From Gemmatimonadaceae bacterium (GTDB lineage Bacteria > Latescibacterota > UBA2968 > UBA8231): 15,996 nt of DNA. Below, piece after piece: positions 1-7,116 of this stretch. The position numbers were made by a program, and so were the translations under genes. Location of the stretch: the NCBI GenBank assembly GCA_002726335.1, contig PBSR01000189.1:1-15996 (forward strand), read 5' to 3'. Within the stretch, counting starts at the first letter, position 1, and the number at the start of each line of letters is the position of its first letter. The notes under the pieces are model-generated. The model worked only from the letters and a program-made list of their open reading frames with translations, ran no database searches and was not told the DNA's origin.

Positions 1-1
1 C

Positions 2-49
2 GGCGACTGGAACTACACGATCCATCCGGCTAAAGCCGGACAGAACTGA
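2..49 (+). CDS. C-terminal fragment of a gene entering from the left, possibly a transposase
   Basis: The second reading frame is open from the window edge and ends in TGA at 47-49. It reads GDWNYTIHPAKAGQN. The WNYTI-x-P ending resembles, from memory, the C-termini of ISAzo13-type DDE transposases, where a phrase like this closes the protein. Only 15 residues are visible, so neither the family nor even the coding status is secure. Bases 50-92 carry no gene and could hold the end of an insertion element, but no terminal repeat can be confirmed without the other end. A small hairpin (TCCGGC at 25-30, GCCGGA at 35-40) lies inside the fragment. Confidence 0.35.
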   Translation, partial: GDWNYTIHPAKAGQN

Positions 50-92
50 CCACTTGTTTCCTTGCGAACCCTAAGGCTGAGTAGGGTAGTCC

Positions 93-764
93 TCAACCAT
101 TGTCCCGTGCCTGCCACCTGGCGAAGGTGAAATCGTCCGACTGAACGAAGCCGTGAATCTCGGCTTCCATCTGCCGCACTTCTGCCGCTGCAGCGGCGAC
201 GTCGGCCGCCCGATCGGCGGGGATGCGCACACAGCCGTCCGCATCGGCGAACATCAGGTCTCCGGTGTGCACACGCAGCTGGCCCACCGTCGTCGACTCG
301 CCGAAGCGCTGCAGGTGGAACACACCGTGACCCGGCACGGCACCCCATGCCCACATGGGCAGGCCGACGCCCTCGATTCCCGGGACATCCCGTACCGTGC
401 CATCGACGACGGCACCCACCACACCGAGACGTTTGTGCAGACCGGCCATGCCATCACCGAAGCTGGCGCCCCTGCCCGGGCGGGAGTCGATGTCTTTCAT
501 CACCGTCAGCAGCGGTCCTTCGGTGTCGTTCAACAGCTCGTAGTAGCTGTCCCACGGCACCGATGGCGAATCGGGGTCGTTGGTCGTGATCTCGGCGGTG
601 ACCACATACCCCAGTGCCGGCCCCAGTCCCGGCAGCAGGCAGCGGATCGTGTGGTCCGTGTACTCCTCATTCGGCAGGCCGCCGAGTTTGACCAGGGCGT
701 TGAACAGCGTGGGCGAATCGAACCGGGCAAGCTCATCGAGCACGGTGGTGTCCACACGGATCAT
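93..764 (-). CDS. RraA-like / 4-hydroxy-4-methyl-2-oxoglutarate aldolase-family protein
   Basis: This 223-residue protein belongs to the RraA-like family, which includes divalent-metal class II pyruvate aldolases (HMG/CHA aldolase, oxaloacetate decarboxylation) and the RNase E inhibitor RraA. The family core is visible: a G-D-G-M-A segment near residues 103-107, then VVGAVVDGTVRD with the Arg125-Asp126 pair that in aldolases binds the carboxylate and the metal, and a late GDLMFADADG-VRIP strand (about 168-182). Length matches the family. The ATG at 764 lies 22 bp after the DUF1854 stop, preceded by a weak GAG-type ribosome site, so it is probably the last gene of the ABC/DUF1854 operon. The family covers several activities, and sequence alone does not choose between a cytosolic aldolase or decarboxylase and a regulatory role. 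Confidence 0.85.
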   Translation of the reverse strand: MIRVDTTVLDELARFDSPTLFNALVKLGGLPNEEYTDHTIRCLLPGLGPALGYVVTAEITTNDPDSPSVPWDSYYELLNDTEGPLLTVMKDIDSRPGRGASFGDGMAGLHKRLGVVGAVVDGTVRDVPGIEGVGLPMWAWGAVPGHGVFHLQRFGESTTVGQLRVHTGDLMFADADGCVRIPADRAADVAAAAAEVRQMEAEIHGFVQSDDFTFARWQARDNG

Positions 765-786
765 CAGAACTCATGTCCCATGGGGC

Positions 787-1353
787 TCACAGGACCATCT
801 CCACGAGACCCAGACTCTTCTTGTCCAGGTCCCCGAGATTGGGAATCTCGAAGCGGTTGCCATCCACATCGACTAGCAGCAGGCGGTGGTCGCCCAGCCA
901 CTGGGCATTCTCGGCGACATTCTGCACGACGAACTCCCGCGGCCCTCGATTCGTCGCCACATCCCAGTAGGACGTGCCGAACTCGTTGCGGATCGAGATC
1001 ACCGACTCGATCGTCGATGTCAGGTAGCGACGGTCGAGTTCCTCCTGTACGATCTGCCGCATGTCCTCGTCCATGCGCTTCATGTCGGGAATCATGCAGA
1101 CTTCCTCGTCCTTGGCGTCGAGCAGGGAGATATAGCGCGTCGGATGTGACAGGGGCGCTGCCCGTACCACCTTGATACGGGTGTACGAGCGGTCCCCATC
1201 GATCGTCAGACGCAGCTTCCAGGCCGGCTCGCGGTACAGCCGCACCTTGCTGACATCCACATTCTCTGGGTGGGTCACCGTGATCGGCGTCGGTGTGTGC
1301 TTCTTCACCTTGCCGTTACCGGCGATCTTCTTCTCTTGGTCCACGTCTGTCAC
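787..1353 (-). CDS. DUF1854 family protein, partner of the ABC transporters
   Basis: The predicted 188-residue protein carries a DUF1854-type domain over roughly residues 40-185. Visible hallmarks are R-A-A-P-L-S-x-P followed by ISLLDAKDEEV, the charged helix ending EELDRRYLTSTI, the W-D-V-x-T-x-R-G strand and the closing F-x-I-P-N-L-x-x-L-D. The open frame extends to 1962, but everything before 1353 lies inside the upstream ABC gene. The GTG at 1353-1351 overlaps that gene's TGA (GTGA), implying translational coupling. There is no signal peptide or membrane segment, so it is probably cytosolic. The function of the domain is unknown. From memory, proteobacterial relatives are annotated as cyanophycin-metabolism-associated and sit beside an ABC transporter of the type found here. 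It may be an accessory subunit of that transporter, which is inference. Confidence 0.85.
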   Translation of the reverse strand: MTDVDQEKKIAGNGKVKKHTPTPITVTHPENVDVSKVRLYREPAWKLRLTIDGDRSYTRIKVVRAAPLSHPTRYISLLDAKDEEVCMIPDMKRMDEDMRQIVQEELDRRYLTSTIESVISIRNEFGTSYWDVATNRGPREFVVQNVAENAQWLGDHRLLLVDVDGNRFEIPNLGDLDKKSLGLVEMVL

Positions 1354-3632
1354 GATTCCAGTTCCTTGCTCACGGTCATCGCCGATGATTCCTGTTGTGT
1401 CTTCACAAGCTTGTAGAAGAAGCCCTGCTGCGCCATCAGCTCCTCGTGCGTGCCCACCTCGACGATCCGCCCGGCGTCGAGCACCACCAGTCGATCCGCC
1501 GAACGCAAGGTCGATAGCCGGTGGGCGATGGCAAAGGTAGTGCGTCCCTCCACCAGACGCGCAATGGCCTGCTGGATCTTGGCCTCCGTCGGCGTATCGA
1601 GAGAGGATGTGGCCTCGTCGAGGATGAGAATTCTGGGATCGTGGAGGATCGCCCTGGCGATGGCGATACGCTGCTTCTCGCCGCCTGACAGCTTGTTGCC
1701 CTGCTCTCCGACCTGCATGTCGTAGCCATCCGCCTTGGCGATGACGAACTCGTGGGCGTTGGCGGCGTAGGAGGCGCGCAGCACATCGTCGAACTTCACC
1801 CCCGGCTTGCCGTAGGCGATGTTCTCCGCAATGGTGCCGTCGAACAGAAACGACTGCTGGGCCACCAGCCCGATCTGCGAGCGCAGGTCCTCCAGCCGGA
1901 TGTTGCGGATGTCGACACCATCGATCTGCAGGCTCCCCCGGGTCACGTCGTAGAACCGACACAGCAGATGGATGAGGGTCGACTTGCCCGCTCCCGACTT
2001 GCCGACGAGACCGATCATCTCCCCGGGCCGCACCGACAGACTGGCGCCACGCAGCACGGGCTTGCCGGGATCGTAGCCGAAGAAGGCGTCCTCAAACTCG
2101 ACCTGACCGCGCAGCTGGGGCATGGGCGTGGCAGCAGGATCCTGGAAGGGTTCGGACCTGGCGTCCATGACCTCGAAGATCCGCTCGGCGCCGGCATAGG
2201 CGCGCATCATGAAGCCGTAGAAGTCGCCGAACCACTTCAGCGGCTGGTAGAGCATCCACACGTACGTGATGAAGGCCATCAAGGCTCCGGGGGTCAGGCT
2301 CTCGCCCAGCACCTTGCGGCCACCGAAATACCAGACGAAGAACACGCCGGAGCTCATGAAGAAGTTGGTCACCATCCAGAACACGATCCAGTGACGCTCC
2401 GCCGACACGCTGACGTCCCGCAGGTCGATGTTGCGTCGATCGAAGCGCTGCCCCTCACGCTGCTCCTGGGCGAAGGCCTTGACCACCCGGATCCCGCGGA
2501 TGGACTCGTTCAGGTGAGAAGTAAGGCGTGACCACTTCGCCGACCAGCGCACCCAGTAGGCTTCCATGCGGTTCCAGATCAGCGTCGATGCCACGACGAT
2601 GGGGGGCACGGGCAGCAACACCCACAGGGTCAGCTCCCAGCTCATGTAGCCGAGAACTCCCAGGATACCGACGACCATCAGACCGTTGCTGATGATGTAG
2701 GGGATATCGAAGATCAGGTAGATCTCGACCAGGTCCGAGTCGTTCGACATACGTGAGATGAGAGCCCCCACCTTGCGCTTGTCGTAGAACCGCAGGGGCA
2801 GGTACATCAGCGCCCGGTAGAGATCGGCGCGCATCTTCTCGATGGCACGGAAGCCGACCCAGGCGCCCACCCAGCGGCGCCCTACCGCAGTTCCCCACGC
2901 CAGTACACGCAGGCCGAAGAGGCCGGCCACCAGCCATACGAGCAGAGGGAAATTCGCCGTGGGTATGAGCACGTCGTCGATGATATGCTTGGTGATCAGC
3001 GGCGGCAGCAGGTCGAGACCGGTCTCGGCCACAAGGATGGCCAGCAGCAGGACCACCCGCGCTCTGTACGGCGCCATGTAGGCCAGCAGGCGCTTGAGCG
3101 TATCCAGCTTGTGCACGCAGGCAGGACAGACGCCGTCCTTCTCCGGCAAGACTCGATGGCAGCGGTCGCACCGACTCCGCTCGACGGTCGTTGCCAGCGT
3201 CGGTTCCTCGCCGACCGACACCTGTTGCAGAGTCTCTGCCACTTCGGAGAACTTGGGCGCCAGGCTGTTGGAGTAGTAGACCTGGGCCGGTTCCCCGGTA
3301 TGCCGTTCCACCTCCAGGCGGCCGCCGCCTACCAGAGGCTCAACCCTCGCCGCGCGTACATCGCTCAGCGGGAACTGCTGCACGGCGGCCAGGGCAGCCC
3401 CATTTGTCGCCTGTGTGCCATTGGCATGCATGATGAGCAGCCGACGGTCGGTGATCACCAGCCAACGCTCGGCAAACACGTCACGGTCGGCCATGTCGGT
3501 GGCGACACGGATCCACACCCGTTCGTCATCTTCGGTGGCCGCTGCCACTCCGGCCGACACGACGTCCGGCGAATCCTCCCGGAAGGGAGACGCCCCCTCC
3601 GCGGAGACCTTGATCTGAGTCTGAGTTGTCAC
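1350..3632 (-). CDS. ABC exporter half-transporter with PH-like and zinc-ribbon N-terminus (second copy)
   Basis: This 760-residue protein fuses an ABC type-I exporter to an unusual cytosolic N-terminus. Residues about 35-140 look like a bacterial PH-like beta domain (WLVITDRRLLIM, then [12 protein letters not shown]). A CX2CX10CX2C zinc ribbon follows at C155/C158/C169/C172. The membrane domain spans about 185-470. The ATPase has Walker A GKSGAGKST (544-552), Q592, signature LSGGEKQ (648-654), Walker B ILILDEATSS with Glu673, and His704, so it looks catalytically complete. The start is GTG at 3632, with AGGA just upstream and 10 bp from the preceding stop. It is homologous along its whole length to the neighbour ending at 3643, which supports a heterodimer encoded by tandem genes. 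Homology to lipid, peptide and drug exporters does not identify the substrate. Confidence 0.9.
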   Translation of the reverse strand: MTTQTQIKVSAEGASPFREDSPDVVSAGVAAATEDDERVWIRVATDMADRDVFAERWLVITDRRLLIMHANGTQATNGAALAAVQQFPLSDVRAARVEPLVGGGRLEVERHTGEPAQVYYSNSLAPKFSEVAETLQQVSVGEEPTLATTVERSRCDRCHRVLPEKDGVCPACVHKLDTLKRLLAYMAPYRARVVLLLAILVAETGLDLLPPLITKHIIDDVLIPTANFPLLVWLVAGLFGLRVLAWGTAVGRRWVGAWVGFRAIEKMRADLYRALMYLPLRFYDKRKVGALISRMSNDSDLVEIYLIFDIPYIISNGLMVVGILGVLGYMSWELTLWVLLPVPPIVVASTLIWNRMEAYWVRWSAKWSRLTSHLNESIRGIRVVKAFAQEQREGQRFDRRNIDLRDVSVSAERHWIVFWMVTNFFMSSGVFFVWYFGGRKVLGESLTPGALMAFITYVWMLYQPLKWFGDFYGFMMRAYAGAERIFEVMDARSEPFQDPAATPMPQLRGQVEFEDAFFGYDPGKPVLRGASLSVRPGEMIGLVGKSGAGKSTLIHLLCRFYDVTRGSLQIDGVDIRNIRLEDLRSQIGLVAQQSFLFDGTIAENIAYGKPGVKFDDVLRASYAANAHEFVIAKADGYDMQVGEQGNKLSGGEKQRIAIARAILHDPRILILDEATSSLDTPTEAKIQQAIARLVEGRTTFAIAHRLSTLRSADRLVVLDAGRIVEVGTHEELMAQQGFFYKLVKTQQESSAMTVSKELES

Positions 3633-3642
3633 GTCCTGATCC

Positions 3643-5895
3643 CTATTCCGCGATGGCGATGATCTTCGAGGCTTCCTGCTGCATTTTGACCAGGTCGTGG
3701 AACACGCCCTGGCGCTGCATCAGCTCCGCGTGTGTACCCTGCTCGACGATGCGGCCCTCATCCATGACGACAAGCCTCCCGGCATCCCTGAGCGTCGACA
3801 GCCGATGGGCGATGGCGAAGGTCGTGCGCCCCTCCACCATGCGATCCATGGCCTGCTGAATCTGCCTCTCCGTCTCCACGTCCACCGAGCTCGTCGCCTC
3901 ATCGAGGACAAGGATTCGCGGGTTGTGCAGCATGGCCCGGGCGATGGCCACACGCTGGCGCTCACCCCCTGACAGACGGTTGCCCTGTTCACCGACCTGC
4001 GTCTCGTAGCCGTCCGGCTTGGCCAGGACGAAGTTGTGGGCGTTGGCCAGCCGCGCCGCCGCCATCACCTCGTCCAGTCTTGCCCCTGGTTTTCCGTAGC
4101 CGATGTTCTCGGCGATCGTACCGGAGAACAGCACCGGGTCCTGCAGCACGATGCCGATCTGCCGGCGCAGATCGCGCAGCCGGATCCGACGGATATCGAT
4201 GCCGTCGAGCTCGATGGATCCGTGATCGGCGTCGTAGAAGCGTGCAATGAGATTGATCAGTGTCGTCTTGCCCACGCCGGAACGACCGACGAGACCGATC
4301 ATCTCACCGGGCTGGATATCGAGGTCGATCCCCTTGAGGACCGGTTTGCTCTTGTCGTAGCCGAAGGTGACATCGCGGAAGGTGATCCGTCCCTCCATGT
4401 CCTGCATACGCAGGGCCTTGTCGTCGTCGAAAGACTCGGGAACGGTATCGATCACCTCGAACACACGCTCGGCGCCGGCGAAGGCGCGCGACATCCACGA
4501 GTTGACCTCGCCGAACCACTCCAGCGGTCCATAGACCATGAACATGTAGGAGTAGAACGCGATCAGCGTTCCCAGGGACATCTTGCCATCGATTACCTCC
4601 TGGCCACCGAAGAACCAGACGGCGATGACTCCCAGACCTGTGAGGAACGTCACGGTGGAGAAGAAGATCGTGCGATTGACACTGGTCTGCACGCCGATGT
4701 CGGTGATCCTGCGGTTGAGCCGGTCGAACGTGCCGATCTCCCTGCCCTCCTGAGCAAAGGCCTTGACCACGCGGATCCCTGTGAGAGCCTCAGCCGTCCG
4801 GTCTGTCAGGTTCGACCAGGTCTCTCCCCAGCGCCGGAAGAAGCGTCGCATGCGCTTCCAGAAGACAACCCCCCACACCATGATGATGGGTACGGGGGCC
4901 AGGGTGATCAGGGTCAGCTCCCAACTCATCCACAACAGCAGCCCGACGATCCCGACGATGAGCAAGCCATTGATGACGAGATAGGGCAGTCCGTCGACCA
5001 GAAAGTCCTGCAGACGACCGGTGTCGCGCGTCACCCGGGACATCAGCGCGCCGACCTTACGTTTGTCGTAGAACTGCAGGGACAGGATCTCGAGGCGCTG
5101 GTACAGCTGGCTGCGAATGTCCGCCGTCGCCCTGGCCCCGAGCCAGACCGCCACCCAGCCGTGCACCCACTCGGCCCCCCAGCTGACGAGGCGGATGCTG
5201 ATGAGGGTCAGAACCAAAAAACCCAGCAGCTGGAAGCGGGTTTCCAGATCTGCCGGGAGGCTCGGGTCCTGCGAAGGGACGAGGACGTTGTCGAAGAGAT
5301 GTTTTATGACCAGCGGGGGCGCCAGTTCGGCCCCGGTAGTGATCACCGAGGCCAGCGCCATGACCACCGCCTTCCATCGATAGGGTGCCAGGAAGGCGGA
5401 GATCCGCTTCAGGGTTGACCACTTATGGATACAGGCTGGGCAGATGCCGTCTCTCTCGGGCAGCAGGCGGTTGCATCGGGTACAGCGCATGGCCTCGAGG
5501 GCAGAATCGACGCGAAAAGGCCGGCCGACACGCAGCTGCTCAAGCCCGCGAGCGACCTCGGAAAACTTGTCGCTCAGGGATTGTGTGTACGGAACATGGA
5601 CAGTCGGCGCATCGCGGCGTTCCACCTCGAGTCGGCCGCCTCCGACGAGAGGCTCGGTGTGGACGCGGAGAATCTCGTCCACCGGTACGCTCAGCGGCTC
5701 CTCGTCCGCGGTCAGAATGACCAACCGCTTTGCCGTCATCGCCAGCCAGCGGTCGCCAAAGCGCGCAGCATCCGGAGCCATATCCGCTGACACGCGAACG
5801 AGGACCTCCTCGTCCTCAGCGATCACGGCGTCGAGACGTGCCTCAATGTGGTCTGGTGTCGGCTCCAGAAGCCTCGCTGTCTGCTCGGTGTCCAT
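3643..5895 (-). CDS. ABC exporter half-transporter with PH-like and zinc-ribbon N-terminus (first copy)
   Basis: This 750-residue protein has the same order of parts as its downstream neighbour: a PH-like segment at about 28-122 ([24 protein letters not shown]), a CX2CX10CX2C ribbon at C138/C141/C152/C155, an ABC type-I transmembrane domain at about 165-460 that includes [13 protein letters not shown], and an ATPase domain. The ATPase shows Walker [10 protein letters not shown] (537-545), Q585, signature LSGGERQ (641-647), Walker [11 protein letters not shown] with Glu666, and His697. Both copies keep the catalytic glutamate and histidine, so neither is a degenerate partner of the kind seen in many heterodimeric exporters. 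The ATG at 5895 follows AAAGAGA. It is the first transporter gene after the small HTH-like gene, 106 bp away, and likely shares its transcript. The substrate is unknown. Confidence 0.9.
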   Translation of the reverse strand: MDTEQTARLLEPTPDHIEARLDAVIAEDEEVLVRVSADMAPDAARFGDRWLAMTAKRLVILTADEEPLSVPVDEILRVHTEPLVGGGRLEVERRDAPTVHVPYTQSLSDKFSEVARGLEQLRVGRPFRVDSALEAMRCTRCNRLLPERDGICPACIHKWSTLKRISAFLAPYRWKAVVMALASVITTGAELAPPLVIKHLFDNVLVPSQDPSLPADLETRFQLLGFLVLTLISIRLVSWGAEWVHGWVAVWLGARATADIRSQLYQRLEILSLQFYDKRKVGALMSRVTRDTGRLQDFLVDGLPYLVINGLLIVGIVGLLLWMSWELTLITLAPVPIIMVWGVVFWKRMRRFFRRWGETWSNLTDRTAEALTGIRVVKAFAQEGREIGTFDRLNRRITDIGVQTSVNRTIFFSTVTFLTGLGVIAVWFFGGQEVIDGKMSLGTLIAFYSYMFMVYGPLEWFGEVNSWMSRAFAGAERVFEVIDTVPESFDDDKALRMQDMEGRITFRDVTFGYDKSKPVLKGIDLDIQPGEMIGLVGRSGVGKTTLINLIARFYDADHGSIELDGIDIRRIRLRDLRRQIGIVLQDPVLFSGTIAENIGYGKPGARLDEVMAAARLANAHNFVLAKPDGYETQVGEQGNRLSGGERQRVAIARAMLHNPRILVLDEATSSVDVETERQIQQAMDRMVEGRTTFAIAHRLSTLRDAGRLVVMDEGRIVEQGTHAELMQRQGVFHDLVKMQQEASKIIAIAE

Positions 5896-6001
5896 GGTTC
5901 TCTTTCAGGTGCCGGACCGGGGGCCGGTGGCGATGATCGCACCGCCCCCCGGATCCGCGACTGCGTTTCGCCTGGCGCTTGCCCTGCGGATAGCGCTGGC
6001 G

Positions 6002-6184
6002 CTACGACGCCCTGCGTGCCCGGGTACGGGCGGTCCGCTGGCGGGCGAAGGGTGTTTCGATGCCGTACTGGCGACACAGACGGCCGAAGGTGCCTCCTGC
6101 GATTCCCAGAGCCCTGCAGGCGTCGGCATTGCTGTTGTAGACACGAGCGGCGCGCTCGATCCACTCGACGGGGACTTTCTGCAT
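6002..6184 (-). CDS. Small helix-turn-helix-like protein (60 aa) heading the ABC operon
   Basis: A 60-residue basic protein reads MQKVPVEWIERAARVYNSN, then DACRALGIAGGTFGRLCRQYGI, then an Arg-rich tail. The pattern helix (WIERAARVY), short turn, helix (ADACRALGI), glycine turn and recognition-like helix (GTFGRLCRQYGI) suggests a compact helix-turn-helix DNA-binding domain. The start is set by a strong ribosome site: AAGGAAGG on the coding strand (6198-6191), six bases before ATG 6184. The same frame is open back to 6454, but that part has no comparable start signal and is low-complexity Gly/Arg/Pro. A 14-bp near-palindrome (TAGCGC at 5991-5996, GCGCTA at 5999-6004) overlaps the stop. It lies 106 bp ahead of the first ABC gene in the same direction and could be its local regulator; that role is inferred. 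Confidence 0.65.
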   Translation of the reverse strand: MQKVPVEWIERAARVYNSNADACRALGIAGGTFGRLCRQYGIETPFARQRTARTRARRAS

Positions 6185-6190
6185 CGTGTG

Positions 6191-6198
6191 CCTTCCTT
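6191..6198 (-). promoter_or_regulatory. Strong Shine-Dalgarno that fixes the HTH-like gene start
   Basis: The minus strand reads AAGGAAGG here, with six bases before ATG 6184. This is the clearest ribosome site among the minus-strand genes and is the main reason the 60-residue start is preferred over upstream in-frame codons. Confidence 0.7.
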
Positions 6199-6210
6199 CG
6201 ATGCATCGGG

Positions 6211-6235
6211 GGCCGTCCTCAGTGTACGGCCTCCC
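6211..6235 (-). promoter_or_regulatory. Inverted repeat in the leader of the HTH-like gene
   Basis: GGCCGT (6211-6216) and ACGGCC (6226-6231) form a six-base stem with a nine-base loop, extendable by GGG/CCC past one bulged base. The loop holds TACACT on the minus strand (6226-6221), a modest match to a -10 hexamer. It lies 13 bp upstream of the Shine-Dalgarno. It could be an operator or a leader hairpin for the ABC operon; neither is proven. The rest of the leader, 6236-6452, shows only another GC stem (GGCGGC 6254-6259, GCCGCC 6268-6273) and no convincing gene. Confidence 0.3.
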
Positions 6236-6452
6236 TGGTTCGGGCGGAACTTGGGCGGCCTCCTCATGCCGCCGGTCATCCGCCGGGTCGGTGAGTGGAA
6301 GATCGATGGGCTGGCCTGGGCGCCCTGCCTGGCGGCCAGCGTCATCATCTCCCTGGGACCCCGCCCCTGCAAAGCCTGTCCTTATGGCTCTTCGGGCGTC
6401 TCGCACGGCGTCTCCCGTACCGTATTCAGCGGGAGCGTCTGCGCTGGCCAAC

Positions 6453-6502
6453 AAAAAAGGCCGGCTGCAAATCTCTGATGCTTCCAGAGCCTGCAGCCGG
6501 CC
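6453..6502 (-). terminator. Intrinsic terminator, minus strand (distal of a tandem pair)
   Basis: Perfect 11-base arms, GGCCGGCTGCA (6459-6469) and TGCAGCCGGCC (6492-6502), enclose a second stem, CTCTG (6473-6477) with CAGAG (6485-6489). On the minus strand the GC-rich stem is followed by six T residues (6458-6453), the classic Rho-independent form. On the + strand no T-run follows, so the direction is clear. Confidence 0.8.
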
Positions 6503-6536
6503 AAAAAAAAGACCGTAGGGATCCGATCCCTACGGT
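6503..6536 (-). terminator. Intrinsic terminator, minus strand (proximal of a tandem pair)
   Basis: ACCGTAGGGATC (6512-6523) and GATCCCTACGGT (6525-6536) are perfect 12-base arms around one base. On the minus strand the hairpin is followed by C and then eight T residues (6510-6503). It ends a minus-strand transcript that must start upstream, between 6537 and about 7100, where no credible gene is seen. Confidence 0.85.
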
Positions 6537-6900
6537 TGGTGTCGCTGGTGGTTCAGCGATGTTCAACCTCCGGGATCATATTCCCCTGCTGCAGGCCCCG
6601 TATGGGGCTTCATGGCCGCCGCATCTGACTGGATGCTGGCCATCGGGGTATGTTCTTTAACTCGTCCTGCTACCTCCTCACAACCGAACCGCAGAACCGG
6701 TGTCTGCCAGACCCCGGAAGCACCAAACGATGCCGCTCCGAAGTCGCCGGTATTAGCACGCGTGTTCCGCTCTCTGAGCGTGATCCCTCCTGTTTCGGAG
6801 TGACCCGTACCAGAGAGGAGGCTGCTCCCCGCGATCCTCATGACGGCGACTCGGACAGCAGTACCATCATATCTGATGGTAGTGCCATCATATTGTCTGG
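6537..6900 (-). ncRNA. Candidate structured RNA ending at the tandem terminators
   Basis: This stretch has no convincing gene but a run of stem-loops before the minus-strand terminators: TCGCTG/CAGCGA (6542-6547, 6554-6559), GGGA/TCCC (6572-6575, 6582-6585), GCCCC/GGGGC (6595-6599, 6604-6608), a two-part stem ATGGCC/GGCCAT (6612-6617, 6638-6643) enclosing GCATC/GATGC, and CTCTCTG/CAGAGAG (6770-6776, 6811-6817) enclosing CTCC/GGAG. A minus-strand frame is open from a TTG at 7054 to 6563, but it has no ribosome site and a lower third-position GC than the real genes, so I favour non-coding RNA. It matches no tmRNA, RNase P, SRP or tRNA signature I could look for by eye. The 5' end is not determined; 6900 is an arbitrary limit. 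Confidence 0.35.
6862..6893. repeat. 21-bp-spaced direct repeats that also form alternative hairpins
   Basis: CCATCATAT occurs at 6864-6872 and again at 6885-6893, exactly 21 bp apart, about two helical turns. Between them lies GATGG, so TACCATCA (6862-6869) pairs with TGATGGTA (6874-6881), or TGATGG (6874-6879) pairs with CCATCA (6885-6890). On the minus strand each copy contains TATGAT, a good -10-like hexamer, without a clear -35. It may be a tandem operator, or a promoter for the terminated minus-strand transcript. Confidence 0.4.
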
Positions 6901-7029
6901 CGGCTTGCGGCATCGTCAGCAGGTGGCTGTGAGTAGAATCAGCATGAGTTTTCGTTCGGGGTCCGAAGGTGAATTCCCCCGGACAGAGAAAAAGTATCCG
7001 GGGCGCTTGTACATTGTCAAGGAAAAAGT

Positions 7030-7048
7030 GCGAAATGGTCCATTTCGC
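7030..7048. promoter_or_regulatory. Perfect 19-bp palindrome, candidate operator for cysH
   Basis: GCGAAATGGTCCATTTCGC has nine-base arms (7030-7038, 7040-7048) around a single T. It lies just upstream of the AT-rich TATATTATAA at 7071-7080, the best -10-like stretch before cysH, so a dimeric regulator bound here would cover the -35 region. The one-base centre disfavours an RNA hairpin and favours a protein site. No regulator can be named. Confidence 0.55.
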
Positions 7049-7049
7049 T

Positions 7050-7080
7050 TTCAATCGGGGGTTCTGCCTCTATATTATAA
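7050..7080 (+). promoter_or_regulatory. Candidate promoter of cysH
   Basis: TATATTATAA at 7071-7080 offers a TATTAT -10 hexamer (7073-7078). The matching -35 position, 7050-7055, reads TTCAAT, a weak match, so activation by a bound factor is plausible. The resulting transcript would have a leader of about 30 bases containing GAGAGC/GCTCTC (7091-7096, 7099-7104) next to the ribosome site. Confidence 0.4.
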
Positions 7081-7116
7081 GGCTCCCCTGGAGAGCCAGC
7101 TCTCTTGGAAGAGCCG

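Noticed and set aside
153..1175. Long + strand open frame (340 codons) over the RraA and DUF1854 genes
   Set aside because: It is antisense to two genes with clear family motifs, and its Arg/His/Pro-rich composition is typical of shadow frames in high-GC DNA.
1354..1962. N-terminal extension of the DUF1854 frame up to 1962
   Set aside because: It lies entirely inside the ABC gene in another frame; the GTGA overlap at 1350-1353 gives a natural coupled start and the DUF1854 domain begins just after it.
4036..5418. Long + strand open frame (460 codons) inside the first ABC gene
   Set aside because: Fully antisense to a gene with all ABC motifs; Asp/His/Gln-rich, no domain, no ribosome site.
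6563..7054. Minus-strand open frame of 163 codons ending 27 bp before the tandem terminators
   Set aside because: It starts at TTG without a ribosome site, overlaps the cysH promoter and palindrome, has visibly lower third-position GC than the real genes, and no recognisable domain. Kept only as an alternative to the RNA hypothesis.
6537..7104. tmRNA, RNase P RNA, SRP RNA or tRNA in the gene-free interval
   Set aside because: Searched by eye on both strands for their conserved cores (GAGGAAAGTCC-type, AGGTCCGGAAGG-type, CCA-ended acceptor stems) and found none.
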